Positions 41,149-50,223 of a DNA stretch of 64,000 bases are shown in pieces. Made by a program: the position numbers and the translations under genes. The notes beneath the pieces are model-generated. The model was given only the letters and a program-made list of their open reading frames with translations. It made no database searches and was not told where the DNA came from. Position 1 is the first letter of the stretch, and each line of letters begins with the position of its first letter. Source of the DNA: DASQGA01 sp963722715. GTDB lineage: Bacteria; Actinomycetota; Thermoleophilia; Gaiellales; Gaiellaceae. Location of the stretch: positions 178,445 to 242,444 of the forward strand of contig CAVROA010000011.1 in NCBI GenBank assembly GCA_963722715.1. The letters are read 5' to 3'.

Positions 41149-41970
41149 TCAGAGCGCCTGACAATTGCCGCAGAACCATGTGCCCCGCCCGCCGACACGG
41201 ATCTTCTCGATCGGCGCTCCGCACCTGTCACACGGCTTCCCCACCCGCCCGTAGACCTTGAAGGCATGCTGCATCCGGCCCTTGCGTCCTTGTGAGTCGC
41301 GGTAGTCGGAGAGCGTCGCCCCCTGGCGCTCGATGCCGCGGCGGAGGGCCTTGCGGACTGCCGCTCGTAACTCAGTCACCTCCTCGGGCGTCAGCTCGCC
41401 GGCCTGTCGGAGCGGATGGATCCGTGCGAACCAGAGCGCCTCGTCCGCATAGATGTTCCCCACCCCCGCGACCGAGCGCTGATCGAGAAGAGCGGACTTG
41501 ATGGGGGCGCGGCGCCCCGCGAGCCCCTTCGCGAAGACGGCTGTGGTGAAGGCTCGCTCCAGCGGCTCGCCGCCGATCCTCGCATCGAGATACTCCTCCA
41601 GCTCTCCCGGCTCGAGCAGGAGCCAGGTCCCGAACCGGCGCACATCGCGGTAGGAGACGTCCGAGCCGTCGTCCAGCTTGACGAGCGCCCGCCGGTGTCG
41701 CTCCCCGTTTGCCTGGGCAGGGTGCTGGAAGCCACCCGTCATCCGGAGGTGGACCACGAGATGGCGCCCGCTCTCGAACTCGAAGATCAGGTACTTGCCT
41801 CGCCGGCGAAGGTCTCGGACGACCTCGCCTTCGAGCGCAGATGCGACCAGCTCGGGAGGTTCGGGCCGGGTCAGGCGTGGATCGTCGATGGAAACCGATT
41901 CGAAGCGGCGGCCGACAAGGCCCGGCGCCAGCCGCGACCGGATCGTCTCGACTTCGGGAAGCTCGGGCAC
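41149..41970 (-). CDS. mutM: formamidopyrimidine-DNA glycosylase
   Basis: Removes 8-oxoguanine and formamidopyrimidines and cleaves the abasic site. The mature N-terminus PELPEVETIRSRLAPGLVG supplies the catalytic Pro and Glu. Other motifs are GRRGKYLIF-like RRRGKYLIFEFESG with Lys, VAGVGNIYADEALW, and a C-terminal zinc finger (CDRCGAPIEKIRVGGRGTWF then CGNCQ). Length 273 is typical. GTG 41970 places Pro as residue 2, which catalysis requires, so this start is firm. Confidence 0.97.
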   Translation of the reverse strand: MPELPEVETIRSRLAPGLVGRRFESVSIDDPRLTRPEPPELVASALEGEVVRDLRRRGKYLIFEFESGRHLVVHLRMTGGFQHPAQANGERHRRALVKLDDGSDVSYRDVRRFGTWLLLEPGELEEYLDARIGGEPLERAFTTAVFAKGLAGRRAPIKSALLDQRSVAGVGNIYADEALWFARIHPLRQAGELTPEEVTELRAAVRKALRRGIERQGATLSDYRDSQGRKGRMQHAFKVYGRVGKPCDRCGAPIEKIRVGGRGTWFCGNCQAL

Positions 41971-41999
41971 GGCTGTCAGCCTAGCCTCGAAAAGGGCCC

Positions 42000-43291
42000 C
42001 TAGCGCAGCACCTCGAGGACGATCGGCACCTGCGTGGGCGCTGCGTCCGCGACCGGTAGCAGGCGGCGACTTCCTCGACCGCTGCGGCTGCGCCGCCCTC
42101 GTCAGCGGCATGCACCTCCGCCAACGATTCGCCCTTTTCGACCCCGTCCCCGCGCTTCGCGCGGCAGACGACACCCACGCGGTGATCGATCACATCGTCC
42201 TTGGCCGCGCGACCCGCGCCAAGGTGGAGAGCCGCGACGCCGACGGCCGTGGCCGCGACCCGCTCGACGTAACCGCTGCGCGGTGCGGGCACCGGCCGGA
42301 CGACCGGTGCGAGCGGGAGCGCTTCGACACTCGGGTCGCCTCCCTGGGCGCGGATCCAGGTCTCGTAGCGCTCCAGCGCGGCGCCGGACGAGACTGCCTC
42401 TTCGGCCCGCCGGCGACCCTCCTCCTCGTCGACCCCAAGGTCGGAGAGGGCCAGGAGCTGGCCACAGGCGCCGAGGGTGAGCTCGGCCAGGTCCCGCGGG
42501 CCCTCGCCGCGGAGCGTTTCGACCGCCTCGCGAATCTCCAGGGAGTTCCCGACCGCGTGGCCGAGGGGCTGATCCATGTCAGTCAGCTCGCAGACGACCT
42601 CGCGCCCTGCCTGCCGGCCGAGCTCGATCATCGCTTGAGCGAGCTCGCGCGCACGGTCGAGGCTCTTCATGAACGCACCGTCCCCGACCTTCACGTCCAG
42701 GACGATCGCATCGGCGCCCGCTGCGATCTTCTTCGACATGATGCTGGACGCGATCAGCGGGATCGAGTCCACGGTCGCGGTCACGTCACGGAGTGCGTAG
42801 AGGCGCTTGTCGGCGGGGACGAGGTCGGCCGTCTGGCCGATGATCGCGACCCCGATCTCCTGCACCTGCCGGAGGAACGCGCCTTGGTCGAGCTCGATTT
42901 CGAAGCCGGGGATCGATTCGAGCTTGTCGAGCGTCCCGCCCGTGTGCCCCAGGCCTCTACCGCTCATCTTGGCGAACGGGACGCCGCACGCGGCCACGAT
43001 CGGCCCGATCACAATCGAAGCCTTGTCCCCGACCCCTCCGGTCGAGTGCTTGTCGACAACGCGGCGACCCAGCGAGCTGAGGTCGATCGTCTCCCCACTC
43101 GCCACCATCGCGTCCGTCAGAGCATGGGTCTCGACGTCATCCAGCCCCCGGAAGAACACGGCCATCAGAAACGCGGACATCTGGTAGTCGGGCACCTCGT
43201 CCCGTGCGTAGCCGAGGACGAGCTCACGGACCTCCTCAGGCGCCAGCACCTCACCGTCGCGCTTGCGCGCGATCAGCTCCGCGGCGCGCAT
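42000..43291 (-). CDS. pyrimidine-nucleoside/thymidine phosphorylase, frame shift near the C-terminus
   Basis: Phosphorolysis of thymidine/uridine to base and sugar phosphate. Motifs are MRAAELIARKRDGEVLAPEE, VVDKHSTGGVGDKASIVIGP with the phosphate-binding Lys and Ser, SGRGLGHTGGTLDKLESIPG and VLDVKVGDGAFM. About 430 residues if one missing G near 42051 is restored, after which the family tail VADAAPTQVPIVLEVLR ends at TAG 42000. As given, the frame reads into an Arg/Ser-rich tail and stops at 41981. The catalytic part is intact. Ends 29 bp before the mutM start; deoB lies directly upstream. Confidence 0.92.
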
Positions 43292-43301
43292 CAGGGAAGG
43301 T

Positions 43302-44468
43302 TCACGGCTCGACGATCGGGGCGCCCGGTATGCCGCGTGGGGGAGCCTTACCCCCGAACCACGCGTTCACGGTCGCCCCCACGTCCGCGAACTCGCCGTT
43401 GTGCACCCGGCCCGCAGCGTTCTTGCCCTCCACGTAGGCCACGAGCATCGCGTGCTCGCGGGAATGGTCGGTGGAAGGCGTGGTCGGGTCGCACCCGTGA
43501 TCGGACGTGATCACGAGCAGGTCGCCGGGCCGCAATGCATCGAGGAGGTCGGCCAAACGGCGGTCGAAATCCTGCAGGCAGCGGTGGAAGTTGACCGGGT
43601 CGTTCCGGTGGCCCCAGAGCATGTCCGTCTCCACCAGGTTCGTGAAGATGATCCCCTCGTCGAGGCCGCGGAGGAGCTCCTCCGTGACCTTGATCCCCTC
43701 GCCGTTCGACTTCGTCGGATTCGACTCGTCGATGTCGACCCCCGCGAAGATGTCGTGGATCTTCCCGACTCCGTGCACCTTCGCGCCCGCATCGCGCGCC
43801 AACGTCAGGTAGTTCGGCTGCTTGGGCTTGAGCGACCAGTCGTGGCGATTCGGCGTGCGGGTGTAGTTGCCCGGCTCCCCCTCGAACGGCCGCGCGATCA
43901 CGCGCCCGACCGCATGCGGGCCCGTGAGGATGTCGCGGGCCACCCCGCTGGCCTCGTACAGCTCCTCGAGCGGGATCGTCTCCCCGTGCGCGGCGATCTG
44001 GAAGACCGAGTCTGCCGACGTGTACACGATCCACTTGCCGGTCTTCTGGTGCTCCTCGCCGAGCTCCTGGATGATCTCGGTGCCGGACGCCGGCTTGTTC
44101 CCGAGCACACCCCGCCCCGTGCGGTGCGCGAACTCCTCGATGATCGACGCAGGAAAGCCATGCGGATAGGTCGGCATCGCCACCGGCGTGACGATTCCCA
44201 TGAGCTCCCAGTGGCCCGTCGTCGTGTCCTTGCCCTTCGACCGCTCCACGAGGCGGCCGGCGACCGCCGGGGCGCCCGGCTGGGGCGGACAACCCTCCAG
44301 CTGCTCGACGTTGCCGAGCCCGAGCGCCTCGAGATTCGGGAGATCGAGCCCGCCCACCGCACGCGCGACGTTCCCGAGCGTGTCGGAGCCCTCATCCCCG
44401 TAGTCCCCGGCGTCGGGCAGCGCTCCCGCGCCGACCGCATCGAGCACGATCACGCACGCCCGCGGCAT
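43302..44468 (-). CDS. deoB: phosphopentomutase
   Basis: Converts (deoxy)ribose 1-phosphate to the 5-phosphate, linking nucleoside phosphorolysis to central metabolism. The 388 residues contain CVIVLDAVGAGALPDAGDYG with a metal Asp, the catalytic Thr motif KGKDTTTGHWELMG, ADSVFQIAAHGETIP, VETDMLWGHRNDP and TSDHGCDPTTPSTDHSREHA, which carries the remaining metal ligands. ATG 44468. Ten bases separate it from the nucleoside phosphorylase, a pathway pair for pyrimidine deoxynucleoside salvage. Confidence 0.97.
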   Translation of the reverse strand: MPRACVIVLDAVGAGALPDAGDYGDEGSDTLGNVARAVGGLDLPNLEALGLGNVEQLEGCPPQPGAPAVAGRLVERSKGKDTTTGHWELMGIVTPVAMPTYPHGFPASIIEEFAHRTGRGVLGNKPASGTEIIQELGEEHQKTGKWIVYTSADSVFQIAAHGETIPLEELYEASGVARDILTGPHAVGRVIARPFEGEPGNYTRTPNRHDWSLKPKQPNYLTLARDAGAKVHGVGKIHDIFAGVDIDESNPTKSNGEGIKVTEELLRGLDEGIIFTNLVETDMLWGHRNDPVNFHRCLQDFDRRLADLLDALRPGDLLVITSDHGCDPTTPSTDHSREHAMLVAYVEGKNAAGRVHNGEFADVGATVNAWFGGKAPPRGIPGAPIVEP

Positions 44469-44487
44469 GTGGCTATTCTAGAGCCGG

Positions 44488-44625
44488 ATGGACATCTTCC
44501 TTGGCATGCTCGGGATCCTCGTGTGGGTCGTCGTCGTGATCGCCTTGGCGATGGCGGTCACGTGGGCGACGGTGAAAGCCTTCCCGGAACGCAAGTCCGA
44601 GGACGTGCTTCCCAAGTCCTCCTAG
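44488..44625 (+). CDS. 45-residue single-span membrane protein
   Basis: A short ORF from ATG 44488 to TAG 44625. The product starts MDIFLGMLGILVWVVVVIAL with one membrane helix (residues ~3-28) and ends in a charged tail (KAFPERKSEDVLPKSS). The clean amphiphilic layout, the start 20 bp from divergent deoB, and the stop shared as CTAG with ald argue for a real gene. No family is recognised; function unknown. Confidence 0.55.
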   Translation: MDIFLGMLGILVWVVVVIALAMAVTWATVKAFPERKSEDVLPKSS

Positions 44626-45746
44626 ACGGGCTCGAGCGGCAGGAGCTCGGAGAGCGGGTAGTAGTCGAGGCTGTGGGCCTCGGCGACGGCTTCGTACGTG
44701 ATCTTCCCGTCCATCACGTTCACTCCGCGTGCGAGCGCGGGATCCCGGGCGATCGCATCGCGCACGCCGTAGTCGGCTAGCGCCTCGGCGTACTGAAGCG
44801 TCACATTCGTCAGAGCCTTGGTGGAGGTGACTGGCACGGCGCCCGGCATGTTCGCAACGCAGTAGTGGACGATGCCATCGACCTCGAAGATCGGATCCGA
44901 GTGCGTGGTCGGACGGGAGGTCTCGAAGCATCCCCCCTGGTCGATCGCCACGTCCACGAGCACCGCGCCCGGCTTCATCGAACCGAGCATCGAACGTGAA
45001 ATGAGCTTCGGCGCCACTGCACCCGGAATCAGGACGGCCCCGACCACGAGGTCGGCGTCGACGATGACCTCGTCAATCTGGAGCTGGTTCGACATGGCAA
45101 GCGTGATGCGGCCGTCGAGCATCATCTCGAGGTCGCGCATGCGCTCCACGGACTTGTCGAGCACCCAGACGTCCGCCTGCATGCCGACGGCGATCAGCGC
45201 TGCGTTGTACCCGACGATGCCTCCGCCCAACACCACCACCTTCGCGGGCGGCACGCCCGGAACTCCGCCGAGCAGGATCCCGCGGCCTCCCTGCGCCCTC
45301 TCGAGCGCCCAGGAGCCCATCTGGGTGGCGAGCCGGCCTGCGACCTCGCTCATGGGCGCCAGGAGCGGCAGACGGCGGTCCTGCGTCTCGACCGTTTCGT
45401 AGGCGATGCAGGTCGCCCCGCTCTCGATCAGAGCCTGCGTGAGCCGGCGGTCGGCAGCAAGATGGAGGTAAGTGAAGAGCACGAGGCCTTCGCGGAGCCG
45501 GCCGTACTCCTCGGGGAGTGGTTCCTTCACCTTCAGGACCAGGTCGGAGGACTCCCAGACCTCGTCGACGGAGGTCATGCGTGCTCCCACGCCCTCGTAG
45601 ACGGCGTCCGGGAAGGAGCTCCCCACGCCCGCGCCGGACTCGATGATCACCTCGTGGCCGCGCCCCACGAGCTCGCGGGCTCCGGCCGGCGTGAGCGCGA
45701 CACGGTGCTCGTCGGGCTTGATCTCCTTCGCGACGCCGACCCTCAT
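44622..45746 (-). CDS. ald: alanine dehydrogenase
   Basis: NAD-dependent reductive amination of pyruvate to L-alanine. The 374 residues start MRVGVAKEIKPDEHRVALTP. They carry the substrate Lys and His in FTYLHLAADRRLTQALIESG and adjacent segments, the NAD-binding VVVLGGGIVGYNAALIAVGM and the C-terminal VHYCVANMPGAVPVTSTKAL signature. ATG 45746 is favoured over a longer frame because the mature fold begins there. Convergent with the 45-residue membrane ORF. Confidence 0.96.
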   Translation of the reverse strand: MRVGVAKEIKPDEHRVALTPAGARELVGRGHEVIIESGAGVGSSFPDAVYEGVGARMTSVDEVWESSDLVLKVKEPLPEEYGRLREGLVLFTYLHLAADRRLTQALIESGATCIAYETVETQDRRLPLLAPMSEVAGRLATQMGSWALERAQGGRGILLGGVPGVPPAKVVVLGGGIVGYNAALIAVGMQADVWVLDKSVERMRDLEMMLDGRITLAMSNQLQIDEVIVDADLVVGAVLIPGAVAPKLISRSMLGSMKPGAVLVDVAIDQGGCFETSRPTTHSDPIFEVDGIVHYCVANMPGAVPVTSTKALTNVTLQYAEALADYGVRDAIARDPALARGVNVMDGKITYEAVAEAHSLDYYPLSELLPLEPV

Positions 45747-45847
45747 TGGCGGGCGAACGATACCCGCCTTGTCGCTGGCCATGCGGGCCAACGATGCACC
45801 CGGCCTCTCGACGCTCGGGCGCAATCCCGTCCCGCTACTCTCCTCGC

Positions 45848-46453
45848 GTGCAAGCCTCGCGCTTCGAGAACGACAGATTTCTGGTCGAGCAGCTGCTCCG
45901 GCCGATGGTGAACCTCTACACCATCTCGACGCTCGGCCCGGACGGCAAGTCCGCGGGCGAGCGGGTCGCGTTCGTGCGCCAGAAGCGCATGGCGCTCAAG
46001 GAGGACCTACGGTTTTTCGCCGACGAATCGGAGACGGAGGAGGCCTTCCGGCTCAAGGCGCGGCGCGTCGTCGAGCTCGGCGGTCGCTACGACGTAACGC
46101 ATCCAGCGGGCGAGCGGATCGGCACGCTCGAGAAGCGTTTCAAGCAATCGCTCATCCGCTCCACCTGGTCGATACTCGACGCGTCAGGGGACGAGATCGC
46201 CTGGGCGCGCGAGCGCAGCGCCGCGATCGCGATCGTTCGGCGTATCAAGGACGTCGTCCCGTACGGAGAGACGGTCCCGATCCCGTACCACTTCACGTTC
46301 CTGCGTGGTGAGCGCGAGATCGGCGAGCTCACCCGGGTGCTAGGGATTCGGGACAACTACATCCTCGACCTGTCCGCCGACGCGGAGCGCGCACTCGACC
46401 GTCGGCTGGCGATCGCGCTCTCAGTCGGGCTCGACGCCTTCCAGGCCCGCTAG
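45848..46453 (+). CDS. LURP-one-related (tubby-like C-terminal) family protein
   Basis: A 201-residue protein with the beta-barrel LURP-one/scramblase-like fold: RFLVEQLLRPMVNLYTISTL, SAGERVAFVRQKRMALKEDL, RFFADESETEEAFRLKARRV, GGRYDVTHPAGERIGTLEKR and the C-terminal hydrophobic NYILDLSADAERALDRRLAI. The biochemical role of bacterial members is unknown; membrane-lipid association is suggested by the fold. GTG 45848 starts at the conserved N-terminus. Stop shared as CTAG with DUF3866. Confidence 0.82.
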   Translation: MQASRFENDRFLVEQLLRPMVNLYTISTLGPDGKSAGERVAFVRQKRMALKEDLRFFADESETEEAFRLKARRVVELGGRYDVTHPAGERIGTLEKRFKQSLIRSTWSILDASGDEIAWARERSAAIAIVRRIKDVVPYGETVPIPYHFTFLRGEREIGELTRVLGIRDNYILDLSADAERALDRRLAIALSVGLDAFQAR

Positions 46454-47437
46454 GACCCGGCCAGGCGCTCGCGCGCGAGCCGTCCGGCGGCAAAGGCGGC
46501 CGCGAAGAACCAGGGATCGTCGGCCGGGCCGCGCCCCATGTGGAGGAGTGGCAGGCTCGCGCACGCGTCTTGCCAGCCGTCCACCGGTACAGGCACAGCC
46601 TCGTCGATCGGCGTCGGGGATCCCTCCGCGTCGGGCCAGGCGACATCCACGGGCCCCGCGAGGGCGAGCACAGCCCGGAGGTGGTGGGAGACACCGTGAT
46701 GCCGCTCCCGCTGGTCGGCTCCGGAAATCCGGGCGACGAGGATCGGGGAGCCGCCGAGGGCCCTGGCGACGGCCGCTGCCGTTGCGGCGGCAAGCCCGCC
46801 GTGGCCGAAGGTGCTCGCGGTGCCGACGATTCCGGGGCCGATCCCACAGACGACGACGTCGAAACCTTCTTCGGCGCACCAGGCGAGCGCCGACGCGGGC
46901 GTAACGCATGCGACGTCGCCGTCCACGCAGGCTCCCACTGCCACCGTCTTCTCGAGCAGCGCGCTGCCGTTTCAGCGTCCTCAGGGTGTCAGAAAGCGAG
47001 ACAGGAAGCGCACCGCCCTCGAGCTGCACGAACGCCACGCGGGCGTTTGAGCCGATTCCGGCGCACACGGGCGCGACCTGGCTGTGGAGCGAGCAACAAA
47101 CCACAGGGAGCCCGCCGAGCTGCTCCCTACCCCTCCCCCGCTCCTCCGCATGCCATACGGAATGCTGGAGGGACGTGTACGGAAGCTTCATCACGTGAGC
47201 GCCGGAGGCTCCGTCGAGTCCGAGGCCGCGCGTGAGGTTGACGTGCAGGACGTCGAACCCGCCGGATCCCAATCCGAGCTCGACCGCCTCCACGTTCACG
47301 ACGACGTCGTCTCCAACCCCGACCGGACCTGTCAGGCGCGGATAGGCGATGCAGGGACGACCGTCCACCTCGAGCCTGACCAGGCCTTCCACCCGCTCGC
47401 TGACCGCGGTGACGCTGCCGCGCCGGAAGCTAAGCAC
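46450..47437 (-). pseudogene. DUF3866 family protein with one frame shift
   Basis: A member of the actinobacterial DUF3866 family (function unknown). From GTG 47437 the frame gives SFRRGSVTAVSERVEGLVRL, VNLTRGLGLDGASGAHVMKL, LPYTSLQHSVWHAEE, GLPVVCCSLHSQVAPVCAGI and FVQLEGGALPVSLSDTLRTL. Near 46962 one extra base shifts the frame, and the neighbouring frame continues with TVAVGACVDGDVACVTPASA, GFDVVVCGIGPGIVGTASTF, HGVSHHLRAVLALAG and a terminal FFAAAFAAGRLARERLAG. Bridged length is ~328, matching a whole protein. The M20 peptidase gene is just upstream. Confidence 0.82.
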
Positions 47438-48548
47438 GCTGGGCCGCGTCGACGAGCTCGAGGGTCACGGCGACCATGCTCTCGAGGTCGGCGACCGCGA
47501 TGTGCTCGTCGGCGCTGTGAATCCGGGTCATCCCGTTGGCGAGGTTCGCGCAAGGAATCCCCTGTGCGTTGAACACGTTCGCGTCAGCGCCTCCGCCCGC
47601 CTGGATGCCTGACGGCGCGAAGCCGGCACGCTCGAGTGCGTCGAAGGCGAGCCTGACTGTCGGGTCGTCCGTCTCGAATCGGTAGCCGCGGTACTTCTCC
47701 TCGAGCGAGGTTTCGAGCTCGCATTCGGCTACCTCGGCCGCGAACGCACAGGAGTCCACCATCTCCTGGACGACGCTCGCCAGCTTCGGCTCGCTGTGCG
47801 AACGCACCTCGGCAACGACTTCGCAGCGGTCGGGGACGATGTTCCTGGCGGTGCCGCCGTGGATCTCGCCCACGTTCGCCGTGGTCTCGTCGTCGATCCG
47901 GCCGAGCCTGAAGTCGGAGATTGCACGCGCGGCAGCCAGGATCGCGGACCGTCCCTCCTCCGGGTGCATGCCCGCGTGTGCGGCCCGCCCTTTGAAGACC
48001 ACGTCGACCGCCGTCGAGTGAGGAGCCTGGAGGACCACCTCGCCGATCGGGCCGGCGTGGTCGAAGACGTAGCCCGTCCGGGCAGCAAGGCTCGAGGCGT
48101 CGAACGCCTTGGCTCCCTCGAGCCCAGTCTCTTCCTTCGGCGTGAAGAGCAGCTCGACACCCGCGTGCGGGCGACCGGTCTCGACGATCCGCCTGACGGC
48201 TTCCAGCATGACCGCGACGGCGGCCTTGTTGTCGGCCCCGAGAATCGTGTTCCGGGCGTTCCGGACGAGCCCGTCCTCGACCACGGGCTCGATTGCGTCG
48301 GTCGCCGGCACCGTGTCCAGGTGCGCACAGAGGAAAATCGGGAGACCGCCGCCGTTCGTGGCCTCGACCCGAGAGAGCAGGTTCCCCATCGTCGACCCGA
48401 TCCGGGCTCCCGCATCGTCTTCCTGGACGGAGAGACCGAGCTCGCCCAGGTAGTCGGCCACGCGATCGGCCACCTCACGCTCCTCTCCCGGCGGGCTCGA
48501 GATCGCGGCGAGGTCCGTGAAGAGGGTCAGGACGTCCGGAAGCGCCAC
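47430..48548 (-). CDS. M20-family metallopeptidase (tripeptidase T-like)
   Basis: A 372-residue zinc exopeptidase. Metal and catalytic motifs are FLCAHLDTVPATDAIEPV, TILGADNKAAVAVMLEAVR, LLFTPKEETGLEGAKAFD with the general-base Glu, the AAHAGMHPEEGRSAI dimerisation-domain segment and RIHSADEHIAVADLESM. These place it in the PepT/YqjE-like branch that cleaves short peptides. ATG 48548. It lies 18 bp after pyrG on the same strand. Confidence 0.92.
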   Translation of the reverse strand: MALPDVLTLFTDLAAISSPPGEEREVADRVADYLGELGLSVQEDDAGARIGSTMGNLLSRVEATNGGGLPIFLCAHLDTVPATDAIEPVVEDGLVRNARNTILGADNKAAVAVMLEAVRRIVETGRPHAGVELLFTPKEETGLEGAKAFDASSLAARTGYVFDHAGPIGEVVLQAPHSTAVDVVFKGRAAHAGMHPEEGRSAILAAARAISDFRLGRIDDETTANVGEIHGGTARNIVPDRCEVVAEVRSHSEPKLASVVQEMVDSCAFAAEVAECELETSLEEKYRGYRFETDDPTVRLAFDALERAGFAPSGIQAGGGADANVFNAQGIPCANLANGMTRIHSADEHIAVADLESMVAVTLELVDAAQRA

Positions 48549-48566
48549 CCTCTCAGGGTCGCAGAT

Positions 48567-50216
48567 CTAAGCGAGGGTCGCGGTGACCGAAGCGGTCTCC
48601 GAGCGCCTGGCGCGCTCGAGCGCGGCTCCCACGAAGTCGCGGAAGAGCGGTGCTGGACGCGTCGGCCGGGACTTGAACTCGGGATGGAACTGGCTTGCGA
48701 CGAACCACGGATGGTCGCGGAGCTCCACCACTTCGACGAGCCGGCCTTCCTGATACGTCCCCGAGACGACCAGGCCCGCCTCGACCAGACGTGGCCGGAA
48801 GTGGTTGTTGACCTCGTAGCGGTGGCGGTGGCGCTCGTGCACGACGGGCTCGTCGTAGGCCGCCCAGGCAAGGGTCCCCTCGACGAGGTCGACGGACTGG
48901 GCGCCGAGGCGCATGGTGCCGCCCAGATCCTCGATCTCCTTCTGCTCGGGGAGCAGGTCGATCACTGGGTACGGCGTCTCCGGGTCCATCTCCGTCGAGT
49001 TCGCGCCCTCGAGACCGACGACATGGCGCGCGAAGTCCGAGACGGCCACGTGCATGCCGAGGCAGATGCCGAGATACGGGATCTCCCGCTCGCGCGCCAC
49101 GCGGCACGCGAGAATCTTCCCTTCCCAGCCGCGTGAGCCGAACCCGCCGGGGACGAGGACGCCGTGGGCGCGCTCGAGCTCGGCCGCCGCCTCCTCCACG
49201 CTCATGCCCTCGGCGTCGACCCACCGGACGCGGACGCCGGTGCCGTGGTGGATGCCCGCGTGCTTCAGCGCCTCGTGCACCGAGAGGTATGCGTCCTGGA
49301 GCTTCACGTACTTCCCGACGAGCGCGATCTCGATCTCGCCGCGCCGCTGCCCGATCCGGGTTACGAGCTCGTCCCACTCCCCGAGGTCAGCCTCTCCGTC
49401 CGGCAGGCCCAGCTTGTCGCACACGAGCGCATCGAGACCTTCCTCGCGCAGCCGCTGCGGGACGAGGTACACGTCGCTCACGTCCTCGTTCATGATCACG
49501 GCCTTCGAGTCGACGTCGGCGAAGAGCGCGATCTTCTCGCGGATCTCGTGCGAGAGGATCTCCGCGGAGCGGCAAACGACGATGTCCGGGTGGATACCGA
49601 TGCGGCGTAGCTCGTTCACCGAATGCTGGGTCGGCTTCGTCTTCAGCTCGCCGGCGGTCTCGATGAACGGCACGAAGGTCACGTGGAGGTAGAGGACGTT
49701 CTCCGCCCCCGCCTCCCGCCGGAACTGGCGGATCGCCTCGAGAAATGGGAGCGACTCGATGTCTCCGACCGTGCCGCCGATCTCTGAGATGACCACGTCG
49801 GCGTCACTCGAGGCGCCGATCCGGCGGATCCGATCCTTGATCTCGTTCGTGATGTGCGGGATCACCTGGACCGTCGAGCCCAGGTACTCACCCTTGCGTT
49901 CCTTCCGGATCACGGCGTACCAGACCGATCCGGAGGTGTGGTTGGCGTTCCGGGAAAGGTTCTCGTCGACGAAGCGCTCGTAGTGCCCGATGTCGAGATC
50001 GGTCTCGGCGCCATCCTCCGTCACGAAGACCTCGCCGTGCTGGAAGGGGCTCATCGTTCCCGGATCGACGTTGATGTACGGGTCGAACTTCTGAACCTGG
50101 ACCCGCAGGCCGCGCGCTTTCAGGAGCCGGCCGAGGGAGGCTGCGGTGATGCCCTTTCCGAGAGACGAGACCACCCCTCCCGTTACGAAGACGTACTTCG
50201 TCGGCCGGCTTGCCAC
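48567..50216 (-). CDS. pyrG: CTP synthase
   Basis: Makes CTP from UTP using glutamine. The 549 residues comprise a synthetase domain (KYVFVTGGVVSSLGKGITAA, QVQKFDPYINVDPGTMSPFQ, EVFVTEDGAETDLDIGHYER) and a class I amidotransferase domain. The latter has the nucleophile Cys in PYLGICLGMHVAVSDFARHV and His/Glu in SQFHPEFKSRPTRPAPLF. GTG 50216 overlaps nothing and follows the fusion glycosyltransferase by seven bases. Adjacent to the recN-steA-steB group, a conserved actinobacterial order. Confidence 0.98.
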   Translation of the reverse strand: MASRPTKYVFVTGGVVSSLGKGITAASLGRLLKARGLRVQVQKFDPYINVDPGTMSPFQHGEVFVTEDGAETDLDIGHYERFVDENLSRNANHTSGSVWYAVIRKERKGEYLGSTVQVIPHITNEIKDRIRRIGASSDADVVISEIGGTVGDIESLPFLEAIRQFRREAGAENVLYLHVTFVPFIETAGELKTKPTQHSVNELRRIGIHPDIVVCRSAEILSHEIREKIALFADVDSKAVIMNEDVSDVYLVPQRLREEGLDALVCDKLGLPDGEADLGEWDELVTRIGQRRGEIEIALVGKYVKLQDAYLSVHEALKHAGIHHGTGVRVRWVDAEGMSVEEAAAELERAHGVLVPGGFGSRGWEGKILACRVAREREIPYLGICLGMHVAVSDFARHVVGLEGANSTEMDPETPYPVIDLLPEQKEIEDLGGTMRLGAQSVDLVEGTLAWAAYDEPVVHERHRHRYEVNNHFRPRLVEAGLVVSGTYQEGRLVEVVELRDHPWFVASQFHPEFKSRPTRPAPLFRDFVGAALERARRSETASVTATLA

Positions 50217-50223
50217 TAGTGGG

